A DNA stretch of 64,000 nt from Actinomycetes bacterium. Lineage in GTDB: Bacteria; Actinomycetota; Acidimicrobiia; Acidimicrobiales; RAAP-2. Position numbers and translations under genes: made by a program. The stretch's first letter is position 1. Each line of letters begins with the position of its first letter. This document shows, piece by piece, positions 6,947-17,029 of this stretch. The stretch is taken from contig JAJZBX010000008.1 in assembly GCA_021846325.1 (NCBI GenBank), positions 35,337-99,336 on the forward strand. Reading direction: 5' to 3'. The notes below the pieces were generated by a model, which was not told the origin of the DNA, made no database searches, and was given only the letters and a program-made list of their open reading frames with translations.

Positions 6947-8242
6947 GTGCGTCGCGGACTCGGCTCGTTGGCGTGGGCGTCCACCCAGGATCTCTTTGAC
7001 CAGACGACGGCCTTCGGACGGTTGGCCCTGGTGCACGTCGCCATGATGGCCGGTGACACGTTCGTGACGGTCTCGCTCGCTGGATCGCTCTTTTTCTCGG
7101 TCTCACCGACCGAGGCCAAGGGCAAGGTCCTCGCGTACCTGCTGATTACCATCGCTCCCTTCGCCGTCGTCTCGCCACTGCTGGGACCGCTGATTGACCG
7201 TTCGCCCAACGGTCGGCGCGTTCTCGTCGCACTCTCGGCGGGGGCCCGAGCCTTGTTGTGCTGGACGATGAGTCAGCACCTCAACTCCCTCTGGCTTTAT
7301 CCCGAGGCGTTCCTCGTCCTCATCTCCTCCAAGTTGTACGTCGTGACCAGAGGAACCCTGGTGCCCGAGATGGCCCGTACGGATCAGTTCAGCGAGCACA
7401 GTTCGACGGTCGGCAACGCGGGCTGGCCCCGGGGGGACGTCGGTGAGACCGCCGGCTTCGCCGGCTTCAACGCGCAGTTGACCCTGCTCGGCACTGTCGC
7501 GGGACTGCTCGCCGGCACGATCGCGGCCGGGATGCTCAAGGGTATTGGTGCACCCTCGGTACTGGTGGCGGCGTCGATCGTCTACATCGGTGCGACGATC
7601 GCGAGCACGCGACTGCAGCGACCGGCGAAGATCGTGCGCGACGAGTTCGTCCAGATGACCCAGGCGGAGCGAGATCGTCACGCCCTGAACCCGTTCGGCG
7701 ACGCCGAGGTGGCCCGGGGCCTCGGTGCCGCGTCGGTTGTGCGATTCACGGTCGGGTTCGCGACCTTCCTACTCGCCTTCGGACTGCGCCGAGTCCACGC
7801 CGGACTCGGTTGGTTCGCCCTGGCGCTCGCCCTGAGCGGCGTTGGGGCGCTGGTCGGACTCGGTCTCGTTACCCGCGCGCGTAACGCGCTTCGCGAGTCA
7901 ACCCTGCTGGCGTGGGCGCTGCTCGCGACGTCAATCGGCGCCGCGTTCGCGGGCCAGTACCCCAACCTCGCCGTTCAGGCGACCTTCGCGGGTTGGTTGG
8001 GGCTCTGTGCGGCGGTGGCGCAGCCGAGCTTCGACGCCATTACCCAGCGTCACGTCCCCCCCGGCGCACAGGGCCGCACCTTCGCCCGCTTCGCGGTGCG
8101 CCAGCAGCTGGCCTGGGTGATTGGCGCGGTAATCCCGGTCGCTATCTCACTCTCATTTTCGCTTGGTGACCTCTTCCTGGCCCTGCTCGCCATGGTCGCC
8201 GCCGTGGTGTACGCCATCGCGCGTCGAAGGACTCGACCCTGA
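6947..8242 (+). CDS. major facilitator superfamily transporter
   Basis: A 431-residue polytopic membrane protein with about 12 hydrophobic segments. The loop after the second helix region contains LLGPLIDRSPNGRRVLVALS, matching the MFS motif A pattern (GxLxDRxGRR). The central cytoplasmic loop (residues about 225-250: ERDRHALNPFGDAEV) divides the two six-helix halves. Substrate unknown. The GTG 6947 start is 40 nt after the secreted-protein gene; a TACGCT hexamer lies 8 nt upstream. Control by the TetR regulator upstream is likely but unproven. Confidence 0.87.
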   Translation: MRRGLGSLAWASTQDLFDQTTAFGRLALVHVAMMAGDTFVTVSLAGSLFFSVSPTEAKGKVLAYLLITIAPFAVVSPLLGPLIDRSPNGRRVLVALSAGARALLCWTMSQHLNSLWLYPEAFLVLISSKLYVVTRGTLVPEMARTDQFSEHSSTVGNAGWPRGDVGETAGFAGFNAQLTLLGTVAGLLAGTIAAGMLKGIGAPSVLVAASIVYIGATIASTRLQRPAKIVRDEFVQMTQAERDRHALNPFGDAEVARGLGAASVVRFTVGFATFLLAFGLRRVHAGLGWFALALALSGVGALVGLGLVTRARNALRESTLLAWALLATSIGAAFAGQYPNLAVQATFAGWLGLCAAVAQPSFDAITQRHVPPGAQGRTFARFAVRQQLAWVIGAVIPVAISLSFSLGDLFLALLAMVAAVVYAIARRRTRP

Positions 8243-8269
8243 CCGCCGTGCGCTGTGCTGTACTTGGTC

Positions 8270-9568
8270 ATGGAAATACGAGAGGTCGCGGGTAGGGGAT
8301 CGTTGGTTGACGGGCGTTCCCACGTCGTCATCGTGGGTGGCGGCTTTGCCGGCGTCGCCGTGGCGCGGGGTCTGGCCAACAGCGAGGTTCGCGTGACCAT
8401 TGTCGACCAGCACAATTTCCACACGTTTTTGCCGTTGCTCTACCAGGTGGCGACGGCCGGGCTCGAACCGGCGGACGTCGCGTACCCGATTCGCACGATC
8501 TTCGGTCACGCCCCCAACGTCGGGTTCCGCCACGGCCGTGTGCGGCGAGTCGAGCACGGCGCCAACGTGGTCGTGCTCGACGACGGCTCGAGACTCGCCT
8601 ACGACCACCTCGTCGTTGCGACCGGGGCGACGGCGGCGTTCTTTGCCATCCCGGGTGCGTCGCAGTACGCCATGCCGCTCTACTCGCTCGCTGACGCACG
8701 CCGATTGCGCAACAAGCTCCTGCTCGCCCTCGAGGGGGCTGACGCGCGGGCCGATCTCGATCCCCAAGCGCTGACCTTCGTCGTCGTGGGCGGGGGACCG
8801 ACCGGGGTCGAGACGGCGGGTGCGCTGTCCGAGTTGATCAGCATTTCGCTGCGTCGCGACGGTCTGCGATTGGAGCCGTCACTCGTGCGGGTGGTGCTCG
8901 TGGACTTGGCCGACCGGCTTCTGACGGCGTTCCCCGAATCAGCGAGCCGCTACGCCGCGAAGGAGCTGCGCTCCCTAGGGGTCGAAGTCGAGTTCGGCCG
9001 GTCAGTCGTCGAAGTCGAAGAGCGAGCCATTCGCTTCGCCGACGGCGAGCGCCTGGAGACGGCAGCGGTCATCTGGGCCGCGGGCGTGACGGCGAAGGGT
9101 ACGCTCGCCCACGAGTTGTCCGTCGTGGCCGGACCGGGTGGACGAGCCCAGGTCGGTCGGGACCTGCGCTGTGTGAACTGCGACAACATCTGGGCCGTTG
9201 GTGACGCGGCGGCCGTACCGCTTTCCGATGACGAGATCTGCCCGCAGTTGGCGCCGGTCGCTATCCAGTCGGGACGCCACTGCGCCGACCAGATTCTCCA
9301 CGCCGTCCGTGCTGAACCTCTGGAACCGTTCGTATATCGCAATAAGGGCATCATGGCGACGATCGGGCGGCGGGCGGCCGTGGCCAAACTGCCGCGCGGC
9401 GGCGTGATCCGCGGCACCCTGGGCTGGCTGGCCTGGTTGGGTCTGCACCTCTTCTACCTGGTCGGATTTCGCAACCGGTTGCGAGTCATGATCAATTGGA
9501 CGTGGCGCTACTTCGACTGGCCGTCGGGTCCGCGCCTGATCGTCGCGGACGCCGAGACCGCCGAGTAG
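8270..9568 (+). CDS. ndh: type II NADH:quinone oxidoreductase (NDH-2)
   Basis: A single-subunit, non-proton-pumping NADH dehydrogenase that passes electrons via FAD to quinone at the inner face of the membrane. It has two dinucleotide folds: FAD-binding VIVGGGFAGVAVARGL near residues 20-35 and NADH-binding FVVVGGGPTGVETAGAL near 175-190. FDH-type signatures LPLLYQVATAGLEP and NIWAVGDAAAVP are both present. The C-terminus has an amphipathic/hydrophobic segment (WLAWLGLHLFYLVGFRNRLR) typical of the membrane anchor. ATG 8270 gives 432 residues; GTG 8255 is a possible earlier start. Confidence 0.9.
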   Translation: MEIREVAGRGSLVDGRSHVVIVGGGFAGVAVARGLANSEVRVTIVDQHNFHTFLPLLYQVATAGLEPADVAYPIRTIFGHAPNVGFRHGRVRRVEHGANVVVLDDGSRLAYDHLVVATGATAAFFAIPGASQYAMPLYSLADARRLRNKLLLALEGADARADLDPQALTFVVVGGGPTGVETAGALSELISISLRRDGLRLEPSLVRVVLVDLADRLLTAFPESASRYAAKELRSLGVEVEFGRSVVEVEERAIRFADGERLETAAVIWAAGVTAKGTLAHELSVVAGPGGRAQVGRDLRCVNCDNIWAVGDAAAVPLSDDEICPQLAPVAIQSGRHCADQILHAVRAEPLEPFVYRNKGIMATIGRRAAVAKLPRGGVIRGTLGWLAWLGLHLFYLVGFRNRLRVMINWTWRYFDWPSGPRLIVADAETAE

Positions 9569-9569
9569 A

Positions 9570-11360
9570 TCACCCGAGTCGACGCGCCAGATCGTCGACC
9601 TCGTCGGCCAGGGCTTTGGGCAGTCGGTCGCCGAATTGGGCGAAGTGACTGCGGATGAGGGGGACTTCGGCCCGCCACTCGTCCACGTCGACCCTCAGCA
9701 GTTCCTCGAGATCACCGGGTGATACCGCCAGTCCCTCAACGTTCAAGGCGTGGGGCGCTGGCACGAACCCGATTGGGGTCTCCTTGGCGTCGCCGCGACC
9801 GGCCGTTCGCTCAAAGACCCACTCGAGCACCCGACTGTTTTCGCCGTACCCGGGCCACAGCCACCGTCCGTCGTCAGCCTTGCGGAACCAGTTCACGTAG
9901 AAAATCTTGGGCAGTGATGCTTCGTCGAAGTGCTCGGCGAAGCTGAGCCAGTGGCCAAAGTAGTCCGCCATGTTGTAGCCACAAAACGGCAACATGGCGA
10001 AGGGGTCGCGACGCAGATTACCCACGGCGCCCGTCGCGGCGGCGGTGGTCTCTGAGGCCATGATCGAGCCGAGAAAGACGCCGTGGTTCCACCCGCGTGA
10101 CTGAAAGACGAGCGGCACGACGCCGGCCCGGCGTCCACCAAAGAGCACGGCGTCGATCGGCACGCCGGCGGGGTCCTGCCACTCGGGAGCAATCGCCGGG
10201 TCCTGCGCCGCGGGCGCGGTGAATCGAGAGTTGGGGTGGGCCGCCGGTGTGCCAAGCGACGCGTTCCAGGGCTGTCCGCGCCAGTCGGTCAGGTCGGCTG
10301 GCGGCTCACCCATGCCCTCCCACCAGACGTCGCCGTCGGCGGTGATCGCGGTGTTGGTGAAAATGGTATTGGCCTGTACCGAGTACATGGCGTTGGGATT
10401 GGTGTCGTAGTTCGTGCCCGGCGCCACCCCGAAGAAGCCGGCCTCGGGATTGATGGCGTAGAGCCGTCCGTCCGGGCCAGGCTTCATCCAGCAGATGTCG
10501 TCGCCGATGGTCTCAACTTTCCAGCCGGGCAACGTTGGCACGAGCATCGCCAAGTTGGTCTTACCGCACGCGCTGGGGAAGGCACCCGAGACGTACCGGA
10601 CTTCGCCGGCGGGGTTGGTCAATTTCAAGATGAGCATGTGCTCGGCCAGCCAACCGTCGTCTCGGGCCATGACCGAGGCGATGCGCAGGGCGAAGCACTT
10701 CTTGCCCAACAAGGCGTTGCCGCCGTATCCGGATCCGTACGAGATGATTTCGTGGGTTTCGGGAAAGTGGACGATGTACTTGTTCTGCGCGTCGCAGGGC
10801 CACGGCACGTCGGCGCGGCCATCGACGAGTGGCATGCCTACCGAGTGCAGGCAGGGCACGAAGGTTCCCTCGTCGCCGAGCACGTCGAGGGCACCAGCAC
10901 CCATGCGGGTCATGATGCGCATCGATACCGCGACGTAGGCCGAATCAGTGATCTCGACGCCGATGTGAGCGATCCGAGAGCCGAGTGGCCCCATGGAGAA
11001 CGGCACGACGTACATCGTGCGCCCCTTCATCGAACCCGCGAACAATGAATGAAGCGTGGCGCGCATCTCGTCGGGGTCACGCCAGTTGTTGGTGGGACCG
11101 GCGTCCGCTTCGAATCGTGAACAGATAAAGGTGCGGTCCTCAACGCGTGCGACGTCGCCGGGATCTGACGCGGCGTAGTAGCTATGGGGCCGTTTGGCGT
11201 CGGCGAGTCGGGTAAACGTGCCGTTGTCCACGAGGGTCTGACACAAGTCGTCATACTCTTGCGCTGAGCCATCGCACCAGTGGATACGATCAGGTGTCGT
11301 GAGCGCCGCGACCTCGTCAACCCAGTCGATGAGTCGCTGGTTCTTGGTGGGGTGTAACAC
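9570..11360 (-). CDS. pckG: phosphoenolpyruvate carboxykinase (GTP)
   Basis: Converts oxaloacetate plus GTP to PEP and CO2, the first step of gluconeogenesis. The 596 residues match the GTP-dependent family (about 600), not the ATP enzyme. Key motifs in order: [25 protein letters not shown]; the kinase-1 P-loop with its characteristic cysteine, [13 protein letters not shown]; the metal-binding kinase-2 [10 protein letters not shown]; and the GTP-site FGGRR. I chose GTG 11360 (VLHPTKNQ) because a GGAGGG ribosome site lies 6 nt upstream and because it avoids overlap with the divergent thiL. It stops 2 nt after ndh, tail to tail. Confidence 0.96.
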   Translation of the reverse strand: MLHPTKNQRLIDWVDEVAALTTPDRIHWCDGSAQEYDDLCQTLVDNGTFTRLADAKRPHSYYAASDPGDVARVEDRTFICSRFEADAGPTNNWRDPDEMRATLHSLFAGSMKGRTMYVVPFSMGPLGSRIAHIGVEITDSAYVAVSMRIMTRMGAGALDVLGDEGTFVPCLHSVGMPLVDGRADVPWPCDAQNKYIVHFPETHEIISYGSGYGGNALLGKKCFALRIASVMARDDGWLAEHMLILKLTNPAGEVRYVSGAFPSACGKTNLAMLVPTLPGWKVETIGDDICWMKPGPDGRLYAINPEAGFFGVAPGTNYDTNPNAMYSVQANTIFTNTAITADGDVWWEGMGEPPADLTDWRGQPWNASLGTPAAHPNSRFTAPAAQDPAIAPEWQDPAGVPIDAVLFGGRRAGVVPLVFQSRGWNHGVFLGSIMASETTAAATGAVGNLRRDPFAMLPFCGYNMADYFGHWLSFAEHFDEASLPKIFYVNWFRKADDGRWLWPGYGENSRVLEWVFERTAGRGDAKETPIGFVPAPHALNVEGLAVSPGDLEELLRVDVDEWRAEVPLIRSHFAQFGDRLPKALADEVDDLARRLG

Positions 11361-11425
11361 GTGAAGCCCTCCGTGATCTTCGCGTTGTCCCTCGACAACG
11401 TCATGGTCCAGTCGTCGTGCGTGCG

Positions 11426-12370
11426 ATGAACGACCCACCCGCCCCACCTACGGGACCCGTCCGACGCGAAGACGACATCTTGGAGCGTATCGCCGCCATC
11501 GTCGGTCGGCGAACAATCCCTGACGGGGAGGTGCACGTCGGCGACGACGCCGCCGTTCTTCGCCCGTTCGTGGGGGAGTTGGTGCTCAGTACTGACGCGG
11601 CCGTTGGGGGCGTGCACCTGGACCCCGCGCTGTTCCCGCTGGAGGATTTGGGCTTTAAAGCCGTCGCGGCGGCGGTGTCGGACCTCGCCGCGATGGGTGC
11701 GCGACCTCGCGCGACGGTCGTGGCGGTCATCGCGCCGCCGGGCACTGACCTGGACGCGCTGCACCGGGGAATGGCCGACGCCGCGGCCGCGACGTCGTGC
11801 CCGATTGTGGGTGGCGATTTGAGCGTTGGGGCCGACGTGGTTGTCGCGGTCACCGTGTTGGGCGAGTGTCCCGGTCGAGGTGCCGTGTTGCGCCGCGGGG
11901 CCCGCGATGGCGATGAACTCCTGATCACGGGTCCCCTCGGGCGCGCCGCGGCCGGCCTGCGCCGTCGGCGGGCCGGTGCGAGCCTGGACGATCCGTTGGT
12001 GGTGGCCCATCGTCGCCCGTGGCCCCGGCTGGCAGAAGGTCTTGCGGCCCGTGGTGCGGGGGTGCACGCGATGATGGACGTGAGCGACGGCCTGGCGCTC
12101 GATCTGCATCGGCTCGCTGACGCCAGCCGCGTGGGCTTCGTCCTCGATGCGGTGCCGGTCGCCGACGGCGCCACCCTCGATGAGGCGCTGGCCGGTGGCG
12201 AGGACTACGAACTGCTCATTGCGACCGACGACCCGGCTCGGCTACGGCGCCAGTTCACGGACCGTGGGCTAGCCGAGCCGATAACGCTCGGTCGCGTTAC
12301 GGCCGAGCCCGCCGTTCGCACACTCGGGGGCCAGCCGCTGGAACGTCGCGGGTGGCAACACCACTGGTGA
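11426..12370 (+). CDS. thiL: thiamine-monophosphate kinase
   Basis: Phosphorylates thiamine monophosphate with ATP to the cofactor thiamine pyrophosphate. The 314-residue protein has the PurM/ThiL fold: glycine- and acid-rich HVGDDAAVL near residue 37 and [11 protein letters not shown] (the usual STD(M/T) motif), [26 protein letters not shown], then the C-terminal [15 protein letters not shown] and [12 protein letters not shown] 11426 was preferred; GTG 11417 would add three residues. It is divergent from pckG, and in many bacteria thiL sits near this rpmB-recG cluster. Confidence 0.95.
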   Translation: MNDPPAPPTGPVRREDDILERIAAIVGRRTIPDGEVHVGDDAAVLRPFVGELVLSTDAAVGGVHLDPALFPLEDLGFKAVAAAVSDLAAMGARPRATVVAVIAPPGTDLDALHRGMADAAAATSCPIVGGDLSVGADVVVAVTVLGECPGRGAVLRRGARDGDELLITGPLGRAAAGLRRRRAGASLDDPLVVAHRRPWPRLAEGLAARGAGVHAMMDVSDGLALDLHRLADASRVGFVLDAVPVADGATLDEALAGGEDYELLIATDDPARLRRQFTDRGLAEPITLGRVTAEPAVRTLGGQPLERRGWQHHW

Positions 12371-12580
12371 TCAGGCGTTCGTGATCCGCCGAGTTGGCTT
12401 GGTCACCTTGCCCGCGCGCAGGCAGCCGGTGCAAACATTGAGTCGCGTCGGCGAGCCGCCCACCAGCGCGCGAACCCGCTGAATGTTCGGATTCCAGCGC
12501 CGCTTGGTGCGCCGGTGCGAGTGGGATACGTTCATGCCAAAGGACGGCTTCTTGCCGCAGATCTCGCAGACGGACGCCAT
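12371..12580 (-). CDS. rpmB: 50S ribosomal protein L28
   Basis: A 69-residue large-subunit protein. The sequence opens [20 protein letters not shown], with [17 protein letters not shown] the family core. Two CxxC pairs (CEIC near 5-8, CTGC near 52-55) mark the zinc-binding (C+) paralogue type. It is transcribed opposite to the long gene block that follows, with starts 78 nt apart; the stop abuts the thiL stop. Confidence 0.97.
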   Translation of the reverse strand: MASVCEICGKKPSFGMNVSHSHRRTKRRWNPNIQRVRALVGGSPTRLNVCTGCLRAGKVTKPTRRITNA

Positions 12581-12658
12581 GGTGAACTTTCTCCTTACGC
12601 GGTCGCGACGCTCAAGGCCGCGGGTGCAAACCGAGGAGCCATTGTAGCATCGCTAGCG

Positions 12659-14287
12659 ATGACCTCCCGTACCAAGCTGTCGGCGGCGGACCTACGGGCC
12701 GCGATGACGACGTTCGCGGGCTTACTGCGGTCCCACAAGGACGTCATCAACCGATTGAACGTGTTTCCGGTGCCCGACGGCGATACCGGTACCAATATGA
12801 CGCTGACGGTCGAGTCGGTGGTGGCGGCCTTTGCTCCCCTCGACGACGACGCGACGATGGACGAGGTCTGCACCGCGATCGCTCGCGGCTCGCTCATGGG
12901 CGCACGAGGCAACTCCGGGGTGATCCTGTCCCAATTACTACGCGGCCTCGTGGAGAAGTTCAAGTCGGTCGCCTCGATAACCCCCGCGCTGCTGGCCGAG
13001 TCATTGAGCCACGCGGATGTGCTCGCTCGCCAAGCCGTGGTTCGGCCGGTGGAGGGGACGATTCTCTCGGTCGCTCGGGCGGCGGCCCAGGGTGCCAACG
13101 CCGCGACCGCGTCGCTGTCCAACCTGGTGCGCAGTGCCCGCGATCGGGCGCACGAGGCGCTCGCGCACACGCCCGACCAACTGCCGGTCCTGCGGCTGGC
13201 GGGCGTCGTTGATTCGGGGGGCTCGGGCCTGGTTTTGCTCTTCGACGCCCTCTGTCACGTCGTGAGCAATGATCCATTACCCGATCCGCCCACCCTTGAC
13301 TCCATCGAGGTGCACGCGTCGGGCGCACGAGAAGCGCTCGAGGTCCCGTCGCCTCGTTACGAAGTCATGTATCTACTGGACGCCGACGACGCGAAGATGC
13401 ACGCCTTTCGCGACGTGTGGAGCGGCATCGGCGACTCGATCGTCATCGTCGGTGGCGACGGCCTCTACAACTGCCACATCCACACTGACGAAATTGGCGC
13501 CGCCGTCGAGGCCGCCCTCGACGCCGGGCGACCCCGCGAGATTCGCGTCACCGATCTCGCGGGGCAAGTGTTAGAAGAACGCTGGGTGCGTGACGCCGCC
13601 GTCGAGGCGGTCGAGTCCGATGAGCCGGCCCCGCCGACGTCGATCGTCGCCGTGGTGGCCGGTGATGGCGTTGGTCGAATCTTTAAGTCCCTCGGCGTGC
13701 GGGTCCTAGTCCCCGGGGGCCAGTCGATGAATCCCTCCACCGCCGATCTGGTGGCGGCGGTCGAAGCGACGGGCTCGACTGAGGTTGTGCTACTGCCGAA
13801 CAATTCGAATATCGTGCCCGTCGCCAATCAGGTAAATGACCTGGTCACCCAGGAGGTGACGGTCGCAGCAACCAACTCCATCGTCGAGGGGTTCGCGGCC
13901 CTGCTGGCCTATGACCCCAACGCCACGGCCGCGCACAACGCCACTGCGATGTCCGAGGCGGCTCGCCAGGTGGTTGCCGGTGAGGTCACGCGCGCGGTTC
14001 GTGATACCACGACCGACGCCGGTCCGGTGAAACGCGGCGACTGGATCGGCCTGAATGCTGACGGCGTCGTCTCGGTCGCCGAGTCCCTCGGCACCGCCTG
14101 CAACGGGCTGCTGGAGGCCATCATCACCGCGCAGCACGAGCTGCTGACCGTGATTGAGGGCGAGGGTTCGGACGCCGTCACGACGCGCCAGGTCACGGCG
14201 TTTGTCGCCGAACTCTTCCCGTCCGTGGGCGTCGAGGTTCACCACGGCGGCCAACCCCTGTACCCCTACCTCTTCGGCGTCGAGTGA
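12659..14287 (+). CDS. DAK2/DegV-fusion kinase, YloV/FakA family
   Basis: A 542-residue protein related to FakA, which phosphorylates fatty acids bound by DegV-type FakB carriers so they can enter phospholipids. The N-terminal DhaL domain carries the nucleotide and metal site NVFPVPDGDTGTNMTLT and GSLMGARGNSGVILSQ. The middle contains LRLAGVVDSGGSGLVLLFD and GDSIVIVGGDGLYNCHIHTD. The C-terminal DegV-like part has LPNNSNIVPVANQ. ATG 12659 gives the right N-terminus and has GAGGAG and TAGCAT upstream. This gene next to recG is a widely conserved pair. The lipid role is from family knowledge. Confidence 0.9.
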   Translation: MTSRTKLSAADLRAAMTTFAGLLRSHKDVINRLNVFPVPDGDTGTNMTLTVESVVAAFAPLDDDATMDEVCTAIARGSLMGARGNSGVILSQLLRGLVEKFKSVASITPALLAESLSHADVLARQAVVRPVEGTILSVARAAAQGANAATASLSNLVRSARDRAHEALAHTPDQLPVLRLAGVVDSGGSGLVLLFDALCHVVSNDPLPDPPTLDSIEVHASGAREALEVPSPRYEVMYLLDADDAKMHAFRDVWSGIGDSIVIVGGDGLYNCHIHTDEIGAAVEAALDAGRPREIRVTDLAGQVLEERWVRDAAVEAVESDEPAPPTSIVAVVAGDGVGRIFKSLGVRVLVPGGQSMNPSTADLVAAVEATGSTEVVLLPNNSNIVPVANQVNDLVTQEVTVAATNSIVEGFAALLAYDPNATAAHNATAMSEAARQVVAGEVTRAVRDTTTDAGPVKRGDWIGLNADGVVSVAESLGTACNGLLEAIITAQHELLTVIEGEGSDAVTTRQVTAFVAELFPSVGVEVHHGGQPLYPYLFGVE

Positions 14288-16482
14288 GCGAGCTGGCGCC
14301 GCGTCGGCTGCGCCAGCTCGGCGAGTTGAGCGTCGATCAGTTGCGTCACGTTGGCCAACGCCGAGTGGCGGCGCTGCGTGAGCTCGACGTCGAATCGATT
14401 CTCGACCTCTTGGGGTACTACCCTCGCCGGTACGTAGATCGAACGCGTCGGGTGGATGTCTCAGAGCTCACCATTGGCGACGAGGCCGCGGTCTACGGGA
14501 CGGTGGCGACGGTGCGCGCGCGCCGCACGCGCCAGGGCCGATCGATGGTCGAGGCGACCATCGAGGACGGGGCCGAATCGCTCGACGTCGTGTTCTTCAA
14601 TCAGGCGTGGCGATCGCGCCAGTTGGTCGTTGGCGCCCAGGTTCTCCTGTACGGACGAGTTGTTGAGTATCGCGGTCGGCGACAACTCACGAACCCGGTG
14701 GTCGACGTCGTCGTTGGCGCGAGCGCTGATGAACGCGACGCCGGTCGGGTGGGGCGGATCGTCCCGATCTATCCAGCCCTGGGCAAGGCGGGGCTGACCA
14801 GCTGGGAGATGGGTGGCTTTGTCGAGGAGTCGCTGCGCCGCGCCGGACCGCTGCTCGACCCGATGCCCGACTGGGTGCTCGCTGAGAACGACCTGGTGAG
14901 CCGGACGCAGGCCTACCGGGCAATCCACCGGCCAGCGGCGCTCGAGGATGCCGAACGCGCTCGCCGGCGGCTGGCGTTCGATGAGTTGGTCCGCCTGCAA
15001 CTGCTCCTCGCCCTGCGCCGTCGACGGCTCGAACGTGAGTCATCGGGTCTCGTGCAACGGGCCGATGTGCGAGACCTCGACGTGGGTCCCGGCGAGGTCG
15101 GCGGCTCGTTGCTTCGCCAATTCCTCGCCGGTCATCGGTTTCAACTGACCGGCGCGCAGCGCCGCGTCCTCGGTGACATCCTGGCCGACATGGCGTCGCC
15201 CGTGCCGATGCACCGACTCCTGCAGGGTGACGTCGGTAGCGGTAAGACGGTGGTCGCCCTCGCGGCCATGATGATCACCGTCGACCATCACCGTCAGGCC
15301 GCCCTCATGGCGCCGACCGAGGTGCTGGCCGAGCAGCACCTGGCGTCGATACGCGCCGACCTGGCGGGACTGCGCGTCGCGGACGAGGCGGTCCTGGGGG
15401 GCTCGCGACCGCTGAACGTTCAACTGCTCAGCGGCCGACTTCGCGTCGCCCAACGGCGATCAGTTCTCGAACAGGTCGCTCGTGGTGAGGTCGACGTGGT
15501 GGTGGGCACGCACGCCCTGCTGAGTGAGGACGTGACCTTTCGCGAGCTCGGCCTGGCGGTGGTGGACGAGCAGCACCGCTTCGGCGTCGAGCAGCGCGCG
15601 CTGCTGCGCGCCAAGGGTGCCCAGTGGTCCCAACTCGGTGCCGAGCCCGATCTCCTGGTCATGACGGCAACCCCCATACCGCGAACGGCGGCCATGGTGT
15701 TATTCGGCGACCTCGAACACTCCGTGCTCGATGAGTTGCCTCCGGGTCGCGTTCCGGTGACGACCGCGTGGGCCCAGACGGCTGCCGACGAGGCTCGTAG
15801 CTGGCAGCGCGTGCGTGACGAGGTCGCCCTCGGCCATCGCGCGTACGTCATCTGCCCGCTCGTCGAGGAGTCCGAACGCGTGGCGGCCGCCGGCGCGGTC
15901 GAGGAACACGCGCGCCTGTCGGCGGGCGCGCTCGAGGGTCTGCGGGTTGGACTGGTGCACGGTCAGATGGCCAGTGCCGCCAAGGAGGCGGTGATGCAGG
16001 CCTTTCGAACCGGTGAGCTCGACGTGCTCGTCGCCACCGTCGTGATCGAGGTCGGCGTTGACGTCGCGGACGCGACGGTGATCGTCATTGAGGACGCGTG
16101 GCGTTTCGGACTCGCCCAACTGCACCAGTTGCGTGGCCGCGTCGGTCGATCGGACCTGGTCAGCTTCTGTTACGTCTTCGGTGCGCCACCCGCCGATGAC
16201 GGCCGCCAGCGACTCGAGGCGTTCGTGGCGTGCGACGACGGCTTCGCACTCGCCGAGATCGATCTGGCGTTGCGCGGCGAGGGAACCATTCTCGGCGTCC
16301 GTCAGCGCGGCCGCAGCGACCTGCGCTTGGCCTCCTTGACGCGCGACGCCGACGTGCTGGCCATGGCCCACCACGTCGCTGGACGACTCGTTGAAGCAGA
16401 TCTGCGTGATCAGGCGGCGCTGGTCGACGAGTTGCGCCTCTTCGTAGGCGACGAGGAGGCGGCGTACCTGTTCAAGTCCTGA
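14284..16482 (+). CDS. recG: ATP-dependent DNA helicase RecG
   Basis: Remodels stalled replication forks and branched DNA. The 732 residues are ordered as: N-terminal wedge OB domain (EATIEDGAESLDVVFFNQAW), helicase domain 1 with Walker A LLQGDVGSGKTVVAL near 315, DEQHRFGVEQR near 427 and TATPIPRT near 460, then helicase domain 2 with VVIEVGVDVADATVIVIED and QLRGRVGRSD. It overlaps the upstream kinase gene by 4 nt (GTGA), so the two are coupled. Full length for the family. Confidence 0.96.
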   Translation: MSELAPRRLRQLGELSVDQLRHVGQRRVAALRELDVESILDLLGYYPRRYVDRTRRVDVSELTIGDEAAVYGTVATVRARRTRQGRSMVEATIEDGAESLDVVFFNQAWRSRQLVVGAQVLLYGRVVEYRGRRQLTNPVVDVVVGASADERDAGRVGRIVPIYPALGKAGLTSWEMGGFVEESLRRAGPLLDPMPDWVLAENDLVSRTQAYRAIHRPAALEDAERARRRLAFDELVRLQLLLALRRRRLERESSGLVQRADVRDLDVGPGEVGGSLLRQFLAGHRFQLTGAQRRVLGDILADMASPVPMHRLLQGDVGSGKTVVALAAMMITVDHHRQAALMAPTEVLAEQHLASIRADLAGLRVADEAVLGGSRPLNVQLLSGRLRVAQRRSVLEQVARGEVDVVVGTHALLSEDVTFRELGLAVVDEQHRFGVEQRALLRAKGAQWSQLGAEPDLLVMTATPIPRTAAMVLFGDLEHSVLDELPPGRVPVTTAWAQTAADEARSWQRVRDEVALGHRAYVICPLVEESERVAAAGAVEEHARLSAGALEGLRVGLVHGQMASAAKEAVMQAFRTGELDVLVATVVIEVGVDVADATVIVIEDAWRFGLAQLHQLRGRVGRSDLVSFCYVFGAPPADDGRQRLEAFVACDDGFALAEIDLALRGEGTILGVRQRGRSDLRLASLTRDADVLAMAHHVAGRLVEADLRDQAALVDELRLFVGDEEAAYLFKS

Positions 16483-16489
16483 CAGCACC

Positions 16490-16495
16490 TAGCCT
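16490..16495 (+). promoter_or_regulatory. -10 element TAGCCT upstream of rsmD
   Basis: TAGCCT, 6 nt, then GTG 16502, in the 19-nt gap after recG. Suggests an internal leaderless promoter for rsmD-coaD. Confidence 0.5.
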
Positions 16496-16501
16496 GAGGA
16501 C

Positions 16502-17029
16502 GTGCGAGTAATCGGTGGCGTGGCTCGGGGTCGACCGCTCAAGGCAAAACTGCCATCGACGGTTCGACCGACCACCGACTACGCCCGCGAGGCCATCTTC
16601 TCGATGCTCGAGAGCCGAGGGGGTTTGCGCGGTCTGGTGGTCGCCGACCTCTACTGCGGGTCCGGTGCGATGGGCATTGAGGCGATGTCTCGCGGCGCCG
16701 ACGAGGTCTACTTCGTTGACGTTGACGCCGCGTGTCTGAGCGCGGCGCGCGCCAATTTTGAGTCGCTGAAGCTGGCCGGTCGCGCGCACTTCGTGCGCGC
16801 GACGCTACCGGGCTGGTTGCCGCCAACGGCGGTTGATCTGGTGGTGGCCGACCCGCCGTACGGCCCGTTTAGTGCCGAATCGCTTTTGCGCGGCCTCGTG
16901 GCGCGCCGGGCGGTGATCGAAAATGACCGGTACGCCGAGGCGCCCGACGGATGGTCGGTCACCAAAACAAAGCGCTACGGCACTACGCTCGTAACGATGC
17001 TGGAACGAGTTGAGGACGAGGCCGCGTGA
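16502..17029 (+). CDS. rsmD: 16S rRNA (guanine(966)-N2)-methyltransferase RsmD
   Basis: Uses S-adenosylmethionine to methylate G966 of 16S rRNA. The 175-residue Rossmann methyltransferase starts with RVIGGVARGRPLKA and RPTTDYAREAIFSML, typical of RsmD. The SAM site is VADLYCGSGAMGIEAMSRGA near residues 47-66, and the catalytic motif IV is VVADPPYGPF near 115. GTG 16502 is the start. It overlaps coaD by 4 nt, the order found across actinobacteria. Confidence 0.95.
   Translation: MRVIGGVARGRPLKAKLPSTVRPTTDYAREAIFSMLESRGGLRGLVVADLYCGSGAMGIEAMSRGADEVYFVDVDAACLSAARANFESLKLAGRAHFVRATLPGWLPPTAVDLVVADPPYGPFSAESLLRGLVARRAVIENDRYAEAPDGWSVTKTKRYGTTLVTMLERVEDEAA

Noticed and set aside
10236..11048. 270-residue open frame opposite pckG
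   Set aside because: Antisense to a well-supported gene, no recognisable domain, composition typical of a shadow frame.
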